Assembly: GCF_026684035.1 (NCBI RefSeq)
Contig: NZ_CP113361.1
Coordinates: forward strand, 1,426,001 to 1,490,000
Source: Methanogenium organophilum
GTDB lineage: Archaea; Halobacteriota; Methanomicrobia; Methanomicrobiales; Methanomicrobiaceae
Reading direction: 5' to 3'
Length of the DNA stretch: 64,000 nucleotides
A program made the translations under genes and the position numbers. Under the pieces are notes generated by a model. It was given only the letters and a program-made list of their open reading frames with translations, did no database searches and was not told where the DNA came from. The stretch's first letter is position 1. The number at the start of each line of letters is the position of its first letter. This document shows, in pieces, positions 16,097 to 23,649 of the stretch.

Positions 16097-16558
16097 TTAT
16101 AAATCGATGGGTGTGGGAACGGGCACCGTGGGGGTTACCCCTCCTGGGGGTGTCGCTGTATACTGTGTATGTGGGGGCATGATAACTGGATCCCTTATAT
16201 ACAGCTTTGAAATTGATATCACTCTTTCCTCCTCTGGATACACATATGCCGTAACAACAGCCTCTTTTGTCTTTATCGTGACTGCCGGTAATCGTTTTGA
16301 CCATTCCTCCTCTTCGGAAGCCCTTTTCAGCATGGAGTATTCCACATCCAGTATCTCGTACTCTCCGGAGAGATATGGTTTCACGGTGGCGTTTTCGGAG
16401 GCGATACGAATAGTCTTCTCCTTCTCATCTTCCGATAGTTCTAATCTATCATCAGGTTTGGCCTCGTTTCCCACACAGCCGGACAGAAGAGAAAAAATGA
16501 ATAGAAAGATGAGGAGAAAAATGGCGACAGAATAGTATCCGGATCTATTGGGTTTCAT
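16097..16558 (-). CDS. Small lipoprotein
   Basis: 153 residues. The signal peptide ends in the lipobox 'LLSGC', with the cysteine near residue 28. The mature domain (~100 residues) has an alternating helix-strand pattern ('DEKEKTIRIASENATVKPYL', 'LPAVTIKTKEAVVTAYVYPEEE') reminiscent of PepSY-like or cystatin-like folds, which I cannot confirm, and ends in a Pro/Thr-rich tail ('PPGGVTPTVPVPTP'). The start is preceded by a ~150-base leader shared with the lipoprotein at 17038-18084, and by element copy 3. Confidence 0.65.
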   Translation of the reverse strand: MKPNRSGYYSVAIFLLIFLFIFSLLSGCVGNEAKPDDRLELSEDEKEKTIRIASENATVKPYLSGEYEILDVEYSMLKRASEEEEWSKRLPAVTIKTKEAVVTAYVYPEEERVISISKLYIRDPVIMPPHTQYTATPPGGVTPTVPVPTPIDL

Positions 16559-16860
16559 GAATGACTCCTTCTTTTTATCTGGAGGTTAACCATGACAACA
16601 GCCTCAAATAGTATCGAAGCAGATGTTGTTTTGCCTCCGGGCAGCGCGGGGTTCATCTGACTGTGTGAAATGAGGTGAACTCCCGACTACAATTAGCTCT
16701 CGTCTCTTCTGGTATACATTAGTTCTTTCCCTGGATATTCAGAATTCTGCTGAATATAATGGAAATCCTCATGGAGTTCAGGAATGGTCAATCCGGAGCA
16801 GGTGAGTAGAATCATCTGATGATAAACTCTTCTGACATCTCCCGGTAATATGGAAAAAGA
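16559..16860 (-). repeat. Long upstream repeat, copy A (matches 18085-18385)
   Basis: Roughly 300 bases that align almost throughout with 18085-18385. Both hold AACCATGACAACAGC, CTCAAATAGTATC, TTTTGCCTCCGG, GAAATGAGGTGAACTCCC and CTTCTGACATCTCCCGGTAATA in the same order, with the 48-bp hairpin element inside. Both directly precede a lipoprotein gene start on the minus strand. Confidence 0.7.
16711..16757 (-). repeat. Shared 48-bp hairpin/promoter element, copy 3
   Basis: Hairpin ATTCAGCAGAATTCTGAAT, then a diverged middle and the conserved ACTAATGTATACCAGAAG end, 153 bases from the ATG at 16558. The middle substitutions would change amino acids if it were coding, so it is not conserved as protein. 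Confidence 0.65.
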
Positions 16861-17037
16861 TGTTAATCCGGAGTCTGATGCCGGAGTACCGGGAACGGTG
16901 AATTCACCTGGAAAATCATACCGGGCTGGCAGCCCTCTCTGTGAATGTCCCGACAGCTCTGTTAATCTCACATCAGATTTGGCCGGAATACCTCCGATTA
17001 AACAAAAAATAGTCTGGGAATAAAACTCATTTAAAGT

Positions 17038-18084
17038 TTACTCATAGCTTTCATGCCTCACAAGAATTGCATACCCGCCCGAATGTGTTTCGATCACTGC
17101 TGTAGGACAATCATAAAATTCTCCGCCTTTGTATTGTTTGTCAAAGAGAACATCTCCCGCAGAGTCTTTCTTTACCAGCCGAATCTGGTTCTCATTTGCC
17201 GGTTCTGAATAACATGTGCCGGTTTTGCAGAATTGCGTAGACGGCAGATTGTAATCAACCGGACGTGTTGAGAGGATCCGGCCATTTTTGTCAATTATAT
17301 ATAAACTTCCAGATATGTCGGGCCTTCCGAGAATTTCGTAATTTCTGTCTTGATTTTCTTTTAAAGAAAAGACCGCGTCGATGTCCAAAATGGTCCTGTT
17401 TTTAACAGCGCCCGTATTTTCCAGTTCGAGAAGTAACGTATTCTCGGTATCTTCGTAACGATACGGTGATGCAACAACATAATTGCCTTCATCATTCATG
17501 ATTAAAAATGAGTCGCTTTTCGCAGTGCTGTTCTGCTGAAATATCGTATGCCATAATAACGTACCATTGGTTGCAACGGAGAATGCCTCAACCCTGTCCG
17601 CAGCGACATAGCCTTCCGGCGATAACAATGAAGCCCACCATCCGGGTTCCGTCACGTTCACAGAAATTTCATGTAATATTTCTCCGTTTTTATCCAGGAT
17701 CAGGCTTTTCCCCGAATAACATACTGCAAAGAGATTTCCTTCGGGACCTTTTGATAAAGATGTTATCCACATGTCATCTCCCGTACCATAATATCGTTTT
17801 TGGATGACGTTCCCTGCCGAATCTACCCATACAATCATCGGGACTGCTGAAGCGGTACGATTTTCACTGATTCCCCCTCCTCCGATAACATAATTTCCCG
17901 TATTCTCTTCAATTAGGGCATTTGCGGTTTTTAGAAATTTACAATCGATGCATGAAACCCAATTTTGTTCTCCGGATTCATCGATACTGTAGAGCCAGAC
18001 TTCCGTGTCATATTGAGGCGGGTGCCTACTGCATCCTGCACTCAGAATGATAATGAATAAAAAAAGGAATAGGATTTTTTTCAT
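17038..18084 (-). CDS. Lipoprotein with PQQ-like/beta-propeller repeats
   Basis: 348 residues with lipobox 'ILSAGC' (Cys ~18). The mature chain has repeats such as 'GNYVIGGGG', 'GNLFAVCYSG', 'GNYVVASPYR', 'NGRILSTRP' and 'GGYAILVRH', each following a 'WVDSAGNVIQKRYYG'-type strand pair. This pattern is seen in archaeal surface proteins that report 'delayed' properties, with about seven blades, consistent with a beta-propeller. Two cysteines in 'WVSCIDCKF' may form a disulfide. Its upstream region repeats that of the lipoprotein at 16097-16558. Function unknown. Confidence 0.65.
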   Translation of the reverse strand: MKKILFLFLFIIILSAGCSRHPPQYDTEVWLYSIDESGEQNWVSCIDCKFLKTANALIEENTGNYVIGGGGISENRTASAVPMIVWVDSAGNVIQKRYYGTGDDMWITSLSKGPEGNLFAVCYSGKSLILDKNGEILHEISVNVTEPGWWASLLSPEGYVAADRVEAFSVATNGTLLWHTIFQQNSTAKSDSFLIMNDEGNYVVASPYRYEDTENTLLLELENTGAVKNRTILDIDAVFSLKENQDRNYEILGRPDISGSLYIIDKNGRILSTRPVDYNLPSTQFCKTGTCYSEPANENQIRLVKKDSAGDVLFDKQYKGGEFYDCPTAVIETHSGGYAILVRHESYE

Positions 18085-18385
18085 ACGTTTTCCTCCGTTT
18101 TATCCAGAGGTAAACCATGACAACAGCTTCAAATAGTATCAAAGCCGATGGAATTTTGCCTCCGGGGAGCGGGGTTTTTATCTGAGTGCGTGAAATGAGG
18201 TGAACTCCCGGCTACAATTTTTCCTTTGTCTTTTCTGGTATACATTAGTACGTTCGCCGAATATTCGGTTATCTGCTGAATATTCAGGAAATCCCGGACC
18301 ATTCAGAGTACGTCAGTCAGGAGCAAAGAGAGGTATCAACTGATGGAACCTCTTCTGACATCTCCCGGTAATACGAAAAGAGCCG
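18085..18385 (-). repeat. Long upstream repeat, copy B (matches 16559-16860)
   Basis: Second copy of the ~300-base upstream module, at the same distance from its gene as copy A. It runs from the lipoprotein start (18084) to the end of the regulator pseudogene at 18388. Confidence 0.7.
18237..18284 (-). repeat. Shared 48-bp hairpin/promoter element, copy 4
   Basis: AATATTCAGCAGATAACCGAATATT followed by the conserved CGGCGAACGTACTAATGTATACC segment, 153 bases from the ATG at 18084, exactly the spacing of copy 3 from its gene. Confidence 0.65.
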
Positions 18386-18387
18386 GG

Positions 18388-19149
18388 TCATCCCCATTCA
18401 ATGGCCTGAATGTCGGTGGCGATGAGGTCGTTCTGGATATCATATTTGAGATCATCCGGGTGGCATAATCCGAACGAAAGGGTCGAATCTGTCACCGTCA
18501 ATCCCATGTGAAGGGGCACGGGCGCCACATACATCCTGAAGTGATCACATCCAGCAATGTCCCTTATTTTAATCAGGAACGGTTCCTTCCTGAGCTCTTC
18601 TGCGATCTCGGCATTCACCACTATCTCCACCGGCACCCTCTCCTTCACCTTTGCAACGAGGGTGTCGGCATGGAGATGACTCATGAAGGAGGAGACGACT
18701 GATATCCGTTCGGCGTTTTCAATGATCCCGGAAAACCGTTCAATGAAGGGGATAATATCCGTATTGCTGGTTTCGACGACGGTGGCATTGCAGAGGTCGC
18801 CGATGTCACGCAGGAAGGGGGCTGGAAGTGCTTCCAGATAGTGCTTGGACCAGAATGATGGGTTTTTACGGAAACAGGTACCCTGCTCTGATATGATCCT
18901 GAATCTGTGAGGAAATGAGCTTCCCCTGAGGTGTCAGCGAGTAGACGCCGTCATGGAAATGTAGGTAATGCACGTCTTCCGGAAACCGGATCTTCGGGAT
19001 GAGTGTCTGCGACGCAGCGTCTGTGACTCCACGAAGGTTTGCCAGTGTTTTTTCTCCTTCCCCAGTGAGTCCAAGATCTGCAGCAGCCGTGATCGAAAGA
19101 GCTTTTGGATACCGTTCTGGTACGTATTGAAAATCTCAAGTGTATCCAC
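18388..19149 (-). pseudogene. Frameshifted wHTH/FilR1-domain transcriptional regulator
   Basis: Three successive minus-strand frames together give one ~255-residue regulator. Frame 1, from GTG 19149: 'DTLEIFNTYQNGIQKLFRSR'. Frame 2, from about 19085 to 18880: 'GEGEKTLANLRGVTDA...' through 'VYSLTPQGKLISSQIQDH', the winged helix and 'LTPQGK' hinge. Frame 3, from about 18880 to 18388: 'FWSKHYLEALPAPFLRDIGD' and the 'ISVVSSFMSHLHADTL' block to the end, typical of the FilR1 (DUF1724) effector domain. Two single-base shifts, near 19065-19090 and 18870-18885, break it. FilR1-type proteins regulate methanogenesis or filament genes in methanogens. Sequencing error would have to occur twice. Confidence 0.75.
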
Positions 19150-19516
19150 GGTATCTATTTATATAATGAAAATTTTCACAGAATATAGAATCGAACAATT
19201 TTAATTTTCTATTCAATATCTGTTATTATTGCTTTATTCTGATAAATTATTCACAAAAGAGCTCAATTCACTTTCCACATATTGCGAATCATCCAGTCTC
19301 GTCAGGATATCTGTCTTTGTGAACCTGGTATTATTTTGAAGATCTCCCTTTCAAACACCCTGAGTCCCGGTTTCTGATTTTGTCGTCCGAAAATGGTTCA
19401 TCTCTCATGCATCGTAACAGAACTATCTGGATCTGCCCTTTGTTGCAATCAGGATTCCTTCTGCAGAATTGGCATTCTGAGGACAATATTGAAAAAAAGA
19501 TTAATTTCCGCAGGAT
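19150..19516. other. AT-rich intergenic region
   Basis: 367 bases with no gene. A minus-strand TATA-like stretch (TTATATAAATAG) at ~19158-19169 lies close to the start of the pseudogene, and a second (CTATATTC) near 19180. Nothing else is supported. Confidence 0.35.
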
Positions 19517-19714
19517 TCAGGTGTAATCTTCTGCATGTTTTTTGATCTTATGGTTGACATTGGGGCTGTTTTCCATGCGGTGCCAGTCATCTTTGCTCAT
19601 GCCCATAAAGAAATCGCATGAACGGCATTTGAGCCAGATCTCGTATTCATCAGGCTCTTCTGCGTGCAGTTCGTCTTTTCCGCATTTTGGGCATTGATAC
19701 ATAACTTCCTTCAT
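19517..19714 (-). CDS. Small zinc-ribbon protein
   Basis: 65 residues. Two CxxC pairs, 'YQCPKCGKDE' and 'LKCRSCDFF', 20 residues apart, form a four-cysteine zinc ribbon. The C-terminus is charged and helical ('NHKIKKHAEDYT'). The ATG at 19714 has a good ribosome site (AAAGGAGTTTAT). Such small zinc ribbons are common in methanogens and bind nucleic acid or protein; nothing more specific can be said. Confidence 0.7.
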   Translation of the reverse strand: MKEVMYQCPKCGKDELHAEEPDEYEIWLKCRSCDFFMGMSKDDWHRMENSPNVNHKIKKHAEDYT

Positions 19715-19830
19715 ATAAACTCCTTTGAAAGTACCTGATGAGGGATATGTGTGGGTGGTAATAAGCCTCGTGGTTTTGTTATCTGTTGAATCTGTCCTGT
19801 AATGTGTATTTTGGGGCGAATATACGGTTT

Positions 19831-20121
19831 TATTCCGCCATTGTTTTCTTTCTGCATGATGGATGACACATTATGCATCCTCAACGCAGCAATATCAGGT
19901 GCGGGACTACGATAAGAAACGGCGTCCTTCATTGGCCGCCTTGCGCATTGCAGAGGCGAGCTGTATGGCGCCGGGGAAGGGAACGCCCTGTTCTTCTGTG
20001 GCCCGTCTCCCTCTGGATGGATGCGATGCAGAAAAGGAAAGAGACGTTTTCCAGATGGTAAAATTTTCCGGAAGTGCACTACCACCATTTTTTTGATGAT
20101 GCCGATGCAATTGAGAGTAAT
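19831..20121 (-). pseudogene. Decayed remnant of an Mrp/ApbC-family ATPase
   Basis: Minus-strand pieces match the C-terminal third of the intact Mrp protein at 23650-24531. 'CIGIIKKM' corresponds to 'VIGIIENM', 'RATEEQGVPFPGAIQLASAM' to 'QAAEEMGVPFLGAVPLDPEM', 'RKAANEGRRFL' to 'RKAADEGRPFL', and 'RSPAPDIAALRM...SSIMQK' to 'RSPGMARDNPTW...DAVMEK'. The pieces lie in two frames, the CPHC metal site is lost, and the N-terminal P-loop half is absent. DNA similarity is obvious over CGTCCTTCATTGGCCGCC. It lies just upstream of the HTH-FHA gene. Confidence 0.7.
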
Positions 20122-20126
20122 ACTTG

Positions 20127-20149
20127 CGTGAACCCGTTTCGGGTGCACG
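20127..20149 (+). promoter_or_regulatory. Near-perfect dyad in the HTH-FHA gene promoter
   Basis: CGTGAACCCG, loop TTT, CGGGTGCACG: 9 of 10 base pairs, located between a weak TATA-like stretch (AGTAATACTT, ~20116-20125) and the ATG at 20165. It could be an operator for the HTH of the encoded protein or a hairpin in the leader. Confidence 0.45.
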
Positions 20150-20164
20150 AATGCATGAGATGGT

Positions 20165-20938
20165 ATGATGACCCGAACTGTTGTACTCTCGGAAGACCCG
20201 GAATTTCTCGCAGAACTCTCCGAGTACCTTGAGGTCCTTTCGAGTCCGACACGCCTGAAGATACTCCGGGCTATTGAGCACCGTCCAATGGAGATCCGTG
20301 AAATAGCTGCAGTGATTGACACCAGCTATGAAAATACGAAGAAGCACCTGAACAAACTTGCGGCGGCCGGGATCATAAAAAAGGAGGCGGGCCTCGGACG
20401 TGAGACCGCGAGAGGGGTTCACCCGGTCTGGAAGTTTTCCCTGCAGCCCGGGGGGCTTGAATCGGTCATCACGAGTCTTGGAGTATTCTCCTCCGGGGCG
20501 GTGCCGGCCGGGTTTGGAGACGTGGCCTCCCGCGTCCGGACCGTTAAATCGATGCTGACCGGGGGCGAGGCCCCGCCCATGCTGCTTCTGGCACAGGGAG
20601 AAGAGGACGGCAGGGTATTCCCCCTGAATTCCGACAGTATCTCAATCGGCCGGGAAGACCCGGTGAATGAGGGTATGTATAGTCCGGCAACAGACATCGT
20701 CCTTCCCGCGTCGTACGCCGCTGTCTCCCGTGTTTCCCGGCCCCATGCACGCCTGACCCGTACGGGGGACCAGTGGCTGCTGGAAGACTGCGAAAGTACC
20801 GGGCAGACGCATGTGAACGGCGTTCCCCTGGGGAGAGGAGAGAGAAAACCGCTCGTTGAGGGCGACATCATCGATCTCGCAAACGGGGTAGGAAGCGCCC
20901 GGTTTGTCATGATTGGCCCTGCCGCTGACGAGGGGTGA
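20165..20938 (+). CDS. ArsR-type HTH fused to an FHA phosphothreonine-binding domain
   Basis: 257 residues. Residues ~12-80 form an ArsR-like winged HTH ('LSSPTRLKILRAIEHRPMEI', recognition helix 'SYENTKKHLNKLAAAG'). Residues ~138-250 form an FHA domain with its key residues visible: 'SIGRED' (Gly-Arg, 160-164), 'SRPHA' (Ser191, His194) and 'STGQTHVNG' (Thr, Asn218). FHA domains bind phosphothreonine peptides. Six bases after its stop begins a transmembrane Ser/Thr kinase, so this protein is likely the kinase's target or reader: phosphorylation-dependent DNA binding. Start at 20165 or 20168. Confidence 0.85.
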   Translation: MMTRTVVLSEDPEFLAELSEYLEVLSSPTRLKILRAIEHRPMEIREIAAVIDTSYENTKKHLNKLAAAGIIKKEAGLGRETARGVHPVWKFSLQPGGLESVITSLGVFSSGAVPAGFGDVASRVRTVKSMLTGGEAPPMLLLAQGEEDGRVFPLNSDSISIGREDPVNEGMYSPATDIVLPASYAAVSRVSRPHARLTRTGDQWLLEDCESTGQTHVNGVPLGRGERKPLVEGDIIDLANGVGSARFVMIGPAADEG

Positions 20939-20944
20939 GGAACA

Positions 20945-22342
20945 GTGAATAAAACCTTCGGGGCGCCAGCCCTCCGGAAACCGGCCATCCGTGTTCTCTG
21001 CATCGCTCTTATCCTGCTTTTACTGGTAGCCTCCCCTGTTATGGCAAAGACCGATGATGAAAAGCTTGAGAAGATCTGGCCCGGGCAGGGTGTCGGTCCG
21101 GCAAGGGCCGACACGCCGGTGCCGACCACCGAGCCAACCGTCGAACCGACTGTGGAACAGACCCCCGACGACACTGCAGTGGCAACCCCTGAAACGACCT
21201 CCCCGTCTCCATCCGCCCCGACACCTACGGCAACATCTGCCGGAGGCGTTGCGGACGAGACCGTCGAACCGGCAGATACCGTGGACGCAGAGGGGACCTC
21301 CGCAACCAACGGGGACGGAGGAAACAGTCCGCTCCTTCTTCTCATCCCAGCGGTGCTCATCATTGCAGCCGGTGTCATAATCGCCGCCCGCCGACGTGAA
21401 CCGCCACGTGACAGCCTGATTGAACCACCGACAGCGGGCGGAGAGGATACTCCTGCCTCGGTCAGGACCATAGTACAGGGGACCGGCAGCATTCCCGCAT
21501 CCCCTGTACAACCCGCTTATTCCGGGTTTCCTGAACCGCTCGCCTCGAAATACCGGAATGCCGAATATCTTGGTCAGGGAGGAATTGCCCGTGTATACCG
21601 GGCGGAACGGATTTCAGACGGCAGGGTGGTTGCGGTAAAGATCCCTATTGTTCCCGACGAGCAGACCGGCACTCATTTCATGCGGGAGATCCGGTTCTGG
21701 GAGCGTTTGCACCACCCGAATATCCTTGCAATTTATGCGGCAAATATCCTTCCCGTCCCCTATGTGGAGATGGAGTATACACCTCATTCCCTGAAGGACT
21801 GCCAGCTCCCCCTCTCACCGGAAGGGGCCGTTCGCGTGGTCCGGGGAATCGCCGCCGGCCTCTCATTTGCTCATGAAACAGGAGTCATTCACCGGGACAT
21901 CAAACCGGAAAATATCCTCTGTGCAGGGGATCGGACGCCGAAGATTACCGACTGGGGGCTGGGGTCGGTGACCGACGGTGGTCACCGGACACAGGTCGGT
22001 GGTTTCTCCCCGGGGTATGCAGCCCCGGAACAGCTGCGGCCGTCGGTCTATGGAAACGAGGACGTCCGCACCGACCTGTACCAGCTGGGCGTGCTCTTCT
22101 TCGAACTGATGACAGGCACACCTCCCTTTGTGGGTGCAGGGTTCGGCGAGGTGACGCTTGCCGTCCTCAACGATTCTGCACCCCTTCCTTCTGAGTCCGG
22201 GGCCCCGACTGATGTCTATGATGCTGTCATCCTCAGGTGTCTGGAAAAGGAAAAGGAGAAGCGGTTCTTCTCGGTAGAAGATTTCTGTGACGCCCTGCTG
22301 GAGGCCGCGGGGGATACTCCTCCTCATCCCGAAGATGGATAA
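20945..22342 (+). CDS. Transmembrane Hanks-type Ser/Thr protein kinase
   Basis: 465 residues from GTG 20945 (ribosome site GAGGGGTGAGG). A signal peptide or helix (15-33), an extracellular Thr/Pro/Glu-rich stalk (40-127), a membrane helix (129-147) and a cytoplasmic kinase domain (~203-455) are present. Kinase motifs: Gly loop 'GQGGIARVY' (210-218), Lys232 in 'VAVK', 'HRDIKPEN' (316-323), 'DWG' in place of DFG (336-338), 'APE' (360-362), and 'TDLYQLGVLFFELMTG'. All catalytic residues are present, so it should be active. The stalk suggests sensing outside the cell. It is co-transcribed with the HTH-FHA protein, and perhaps the secreted protein downstream. Confidence 0.9.
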   Translation: MNKTFGAPALRKPAIRVLCIALILLLLVASPVMAKTDDEKLEKIWPGQGVGPARADTPVPTTEPTVEPTVEQTPDDTAVATPETTSPSPSAPTPTATSAGGVADETVEPADTVDAEGTSATNGDGGNSPLLLLIPAVLIIAAGVIIAARRREPPRDSLIEPPTAGGEDTPASVRTIVQGTGSIPASPVQPAYSGFPEPLASKYRNAEYLGQGGIARVYRAERISDGRVVAVKIPIVPDEQTGTHFMREIRFWERLHHPNILAIYAANILPVPYVEMEYTPHSLKDCQLPLSPEGAVRVVRGIAAGLSFAHETGVIHRDIKPENILCAGDRTPKITDWGLGSVTDGGHRTQVGGFSPGYAAPEQLRPSVYGNEDVRTDLYQLGVLFFELMTGTPPFVGAGFGEVTLAVLNDSAPLPSESGAPTDVYDAVILRCLEKEKEKRFFSVEDFCDALLEAAGDTPPHPEDG

Positions 22343-22455
22343 GGAGAACTCCGTGGTTCTATACTGGGAACCGGCGTATTTTCTGAATATATATGTGAAC
22401 CATACCAACAGGAATGCAGGGTGACGGAGATATCGTTCCCGGGAGAATATCAGTA

Positions 22456-23322
22456 ATGAAACGAACAATTGTAGTCATCGGATGCGTTCTTTGCCTTTGC
22501 CTGTGTGCAGTAGCAGTGACGCCTGCGATGGCAAAGAATGTGATCAGTCCTCAGACAGACAAGCTCGCTGACCACAAGCTGGACACGGGGGTATCCGGCA
22601 AGGGAGCGCTCAAAAATGCTGACGAACAGCTGATGAACAGCACCAGCGCAGCGACGAATGCGTTCAGGATGCAGCAGTTCAATGACAGTGTCGCATGGGG
22701 GAAGGCCCTGATTGCTGCGGTACATTCTTCGGGATGCAACACCTCAAAGGCAGAAGCAGTTCTTGCGCAGTTGACCGGACAGGAAGAAGCACTCAGGGGG
22801 GCGCTTGAATCCGGTAACCAGGGACAGATGTCTTCTGTGATGGCCAAAAATGATGCACTGACAAAACAGCTCAGGATGTCCCTGAATAACTGCATCCGGA
22901 CAGACTGCACCGGAAATGAAACCTGCACAGAAAACGAAACCTGTACTGAAAACAGGACCCTGGAGATGAATCAGCTCCGTGAGAACTGCTCCGCCATTGA
23001 TGGGGAATATCTTGAACTGCGGTATAACGAACGCCTGAAATATGGCGGGGAGATCATTGATATTTTCAATGAATCAGGGTATGACACAGCACCTGCAGAA
23101 GAACAACTCGGGATCATCGGGGGGAATAACCAGACGTTCATGAACGCCACAGAAAATGGGGGCCGCCCGGCTGTTAATGCCGTCCTGAACGAGAATAAAA
23201 AGGCCTGGAACACTGGTAAACGTTCTCTTTGGGAGCAGATCCATGCCTTCTTCTTCGGTGGATCGGCATCTGAGGACGCATCTGTACCGTCTGATGATTC
23301 CGAAACCGGTGAAGAAGCCTGA
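22456..23322 (+). CDS. Secreted helical protein of unknown function
   Basis: 288 residues from ATG 22456; the frame opens at 22414 but the signal peptide ('IGCVLCLCLCAVAVTPAMA') begins at 22456. The mature protein is almost entirely helical and charged, with many Asn-X-Ser/Thr sites. A cysteine-rich repeat in its middle, 'CTGNETCTENETCTENRT', looks like tandem NETCTE units. It has no C-terminal anchor. I recognise no family. It lies 113 bases after the kinase gene in the same direction and may be a kinase-linked or stress-related exported protein. Confidence 0.65.
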   Translation: MKRTIVVIGCVLCLCLCAVAVTPAMAKNVISPQTDKLADHKLDTGVSGKGALKNADEQLMNSTSAATNAFRMQQFNDSVAWGKALIAAVHSSGCNTSKAEAVLAQLTGQEEALRGALESGNQGQMSSVMAKNDALTKQLRMSLNNCIRTDCTGNETCTENETCTENRTLEMNQLRENCSAIDGEYLELRYNERLKYGGEIIDIFNESGYDTAPAEEQLGIIGGNNQTFMNATENGGRPAVNAVLNENKKAWNTGKRSLWEQIHAFFFGGSASEDASVPSDDSETGEEA

Positions 23323-23649
23323 ACTTCCAAAACACACCGTATCACAAATCCGGATACTATTCAATCCGCATCGGACGGGGCAATTATGCCCTTCATAGAA
23401 TCACTATATCCCTTTTTCAATAATGTTTCCTCCTGCATGCGCTGTGAGGGCATCGCCGCTTTTTGTAGCAGTCTCCCTGTTTTCATAGTGCCTGACACCT
23501 CTACCGGAGTCTGGCATCCGAATGGAAGTTTTCGAATGCCGATACGATATGGCCGTTGGGATTTTCCGTTGGTAAAAAAGGGGGCAGGTTGATCTGTGAG
23601 GTATGGTCCGCCTGAATAGCAGGGATGAATATTTGGAACCCATTCGCGT
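23323..23649. other. Intergenic region, convergent genes
   Basis: 327 bases between convergent genes. A 68-codon plus-strand frame (23386-23592) has no ribosome site and an unconvincing composition. Nothing else is seen. Confidence 0.35.

Noticed and set aside
16693-16971. Minus-strand 92-codon frame whose end ('IQQNSEY...LMYTRR') resembles that of a 63-codon frame at 14572
   Set aside because: The similarity comes from the shared 48-bp DNA element; copy-to-copy changes alter amino acids, so it is not a conserved peptide.
14596-18284. CRISPR array
   Set aside because: The four repeat copies are irregularly spaced by hundreds to thousands of bases with genes between them, and no cas genes are present.
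14161-18385. Insertion sequence or transposon
   Set aside because: No transposase-like frame or target-site duplications were found around the repeats.
23386-23592. Small plus-strand frame between convergent genes
   Set aside because: No ribosome site, no recognisable composition.
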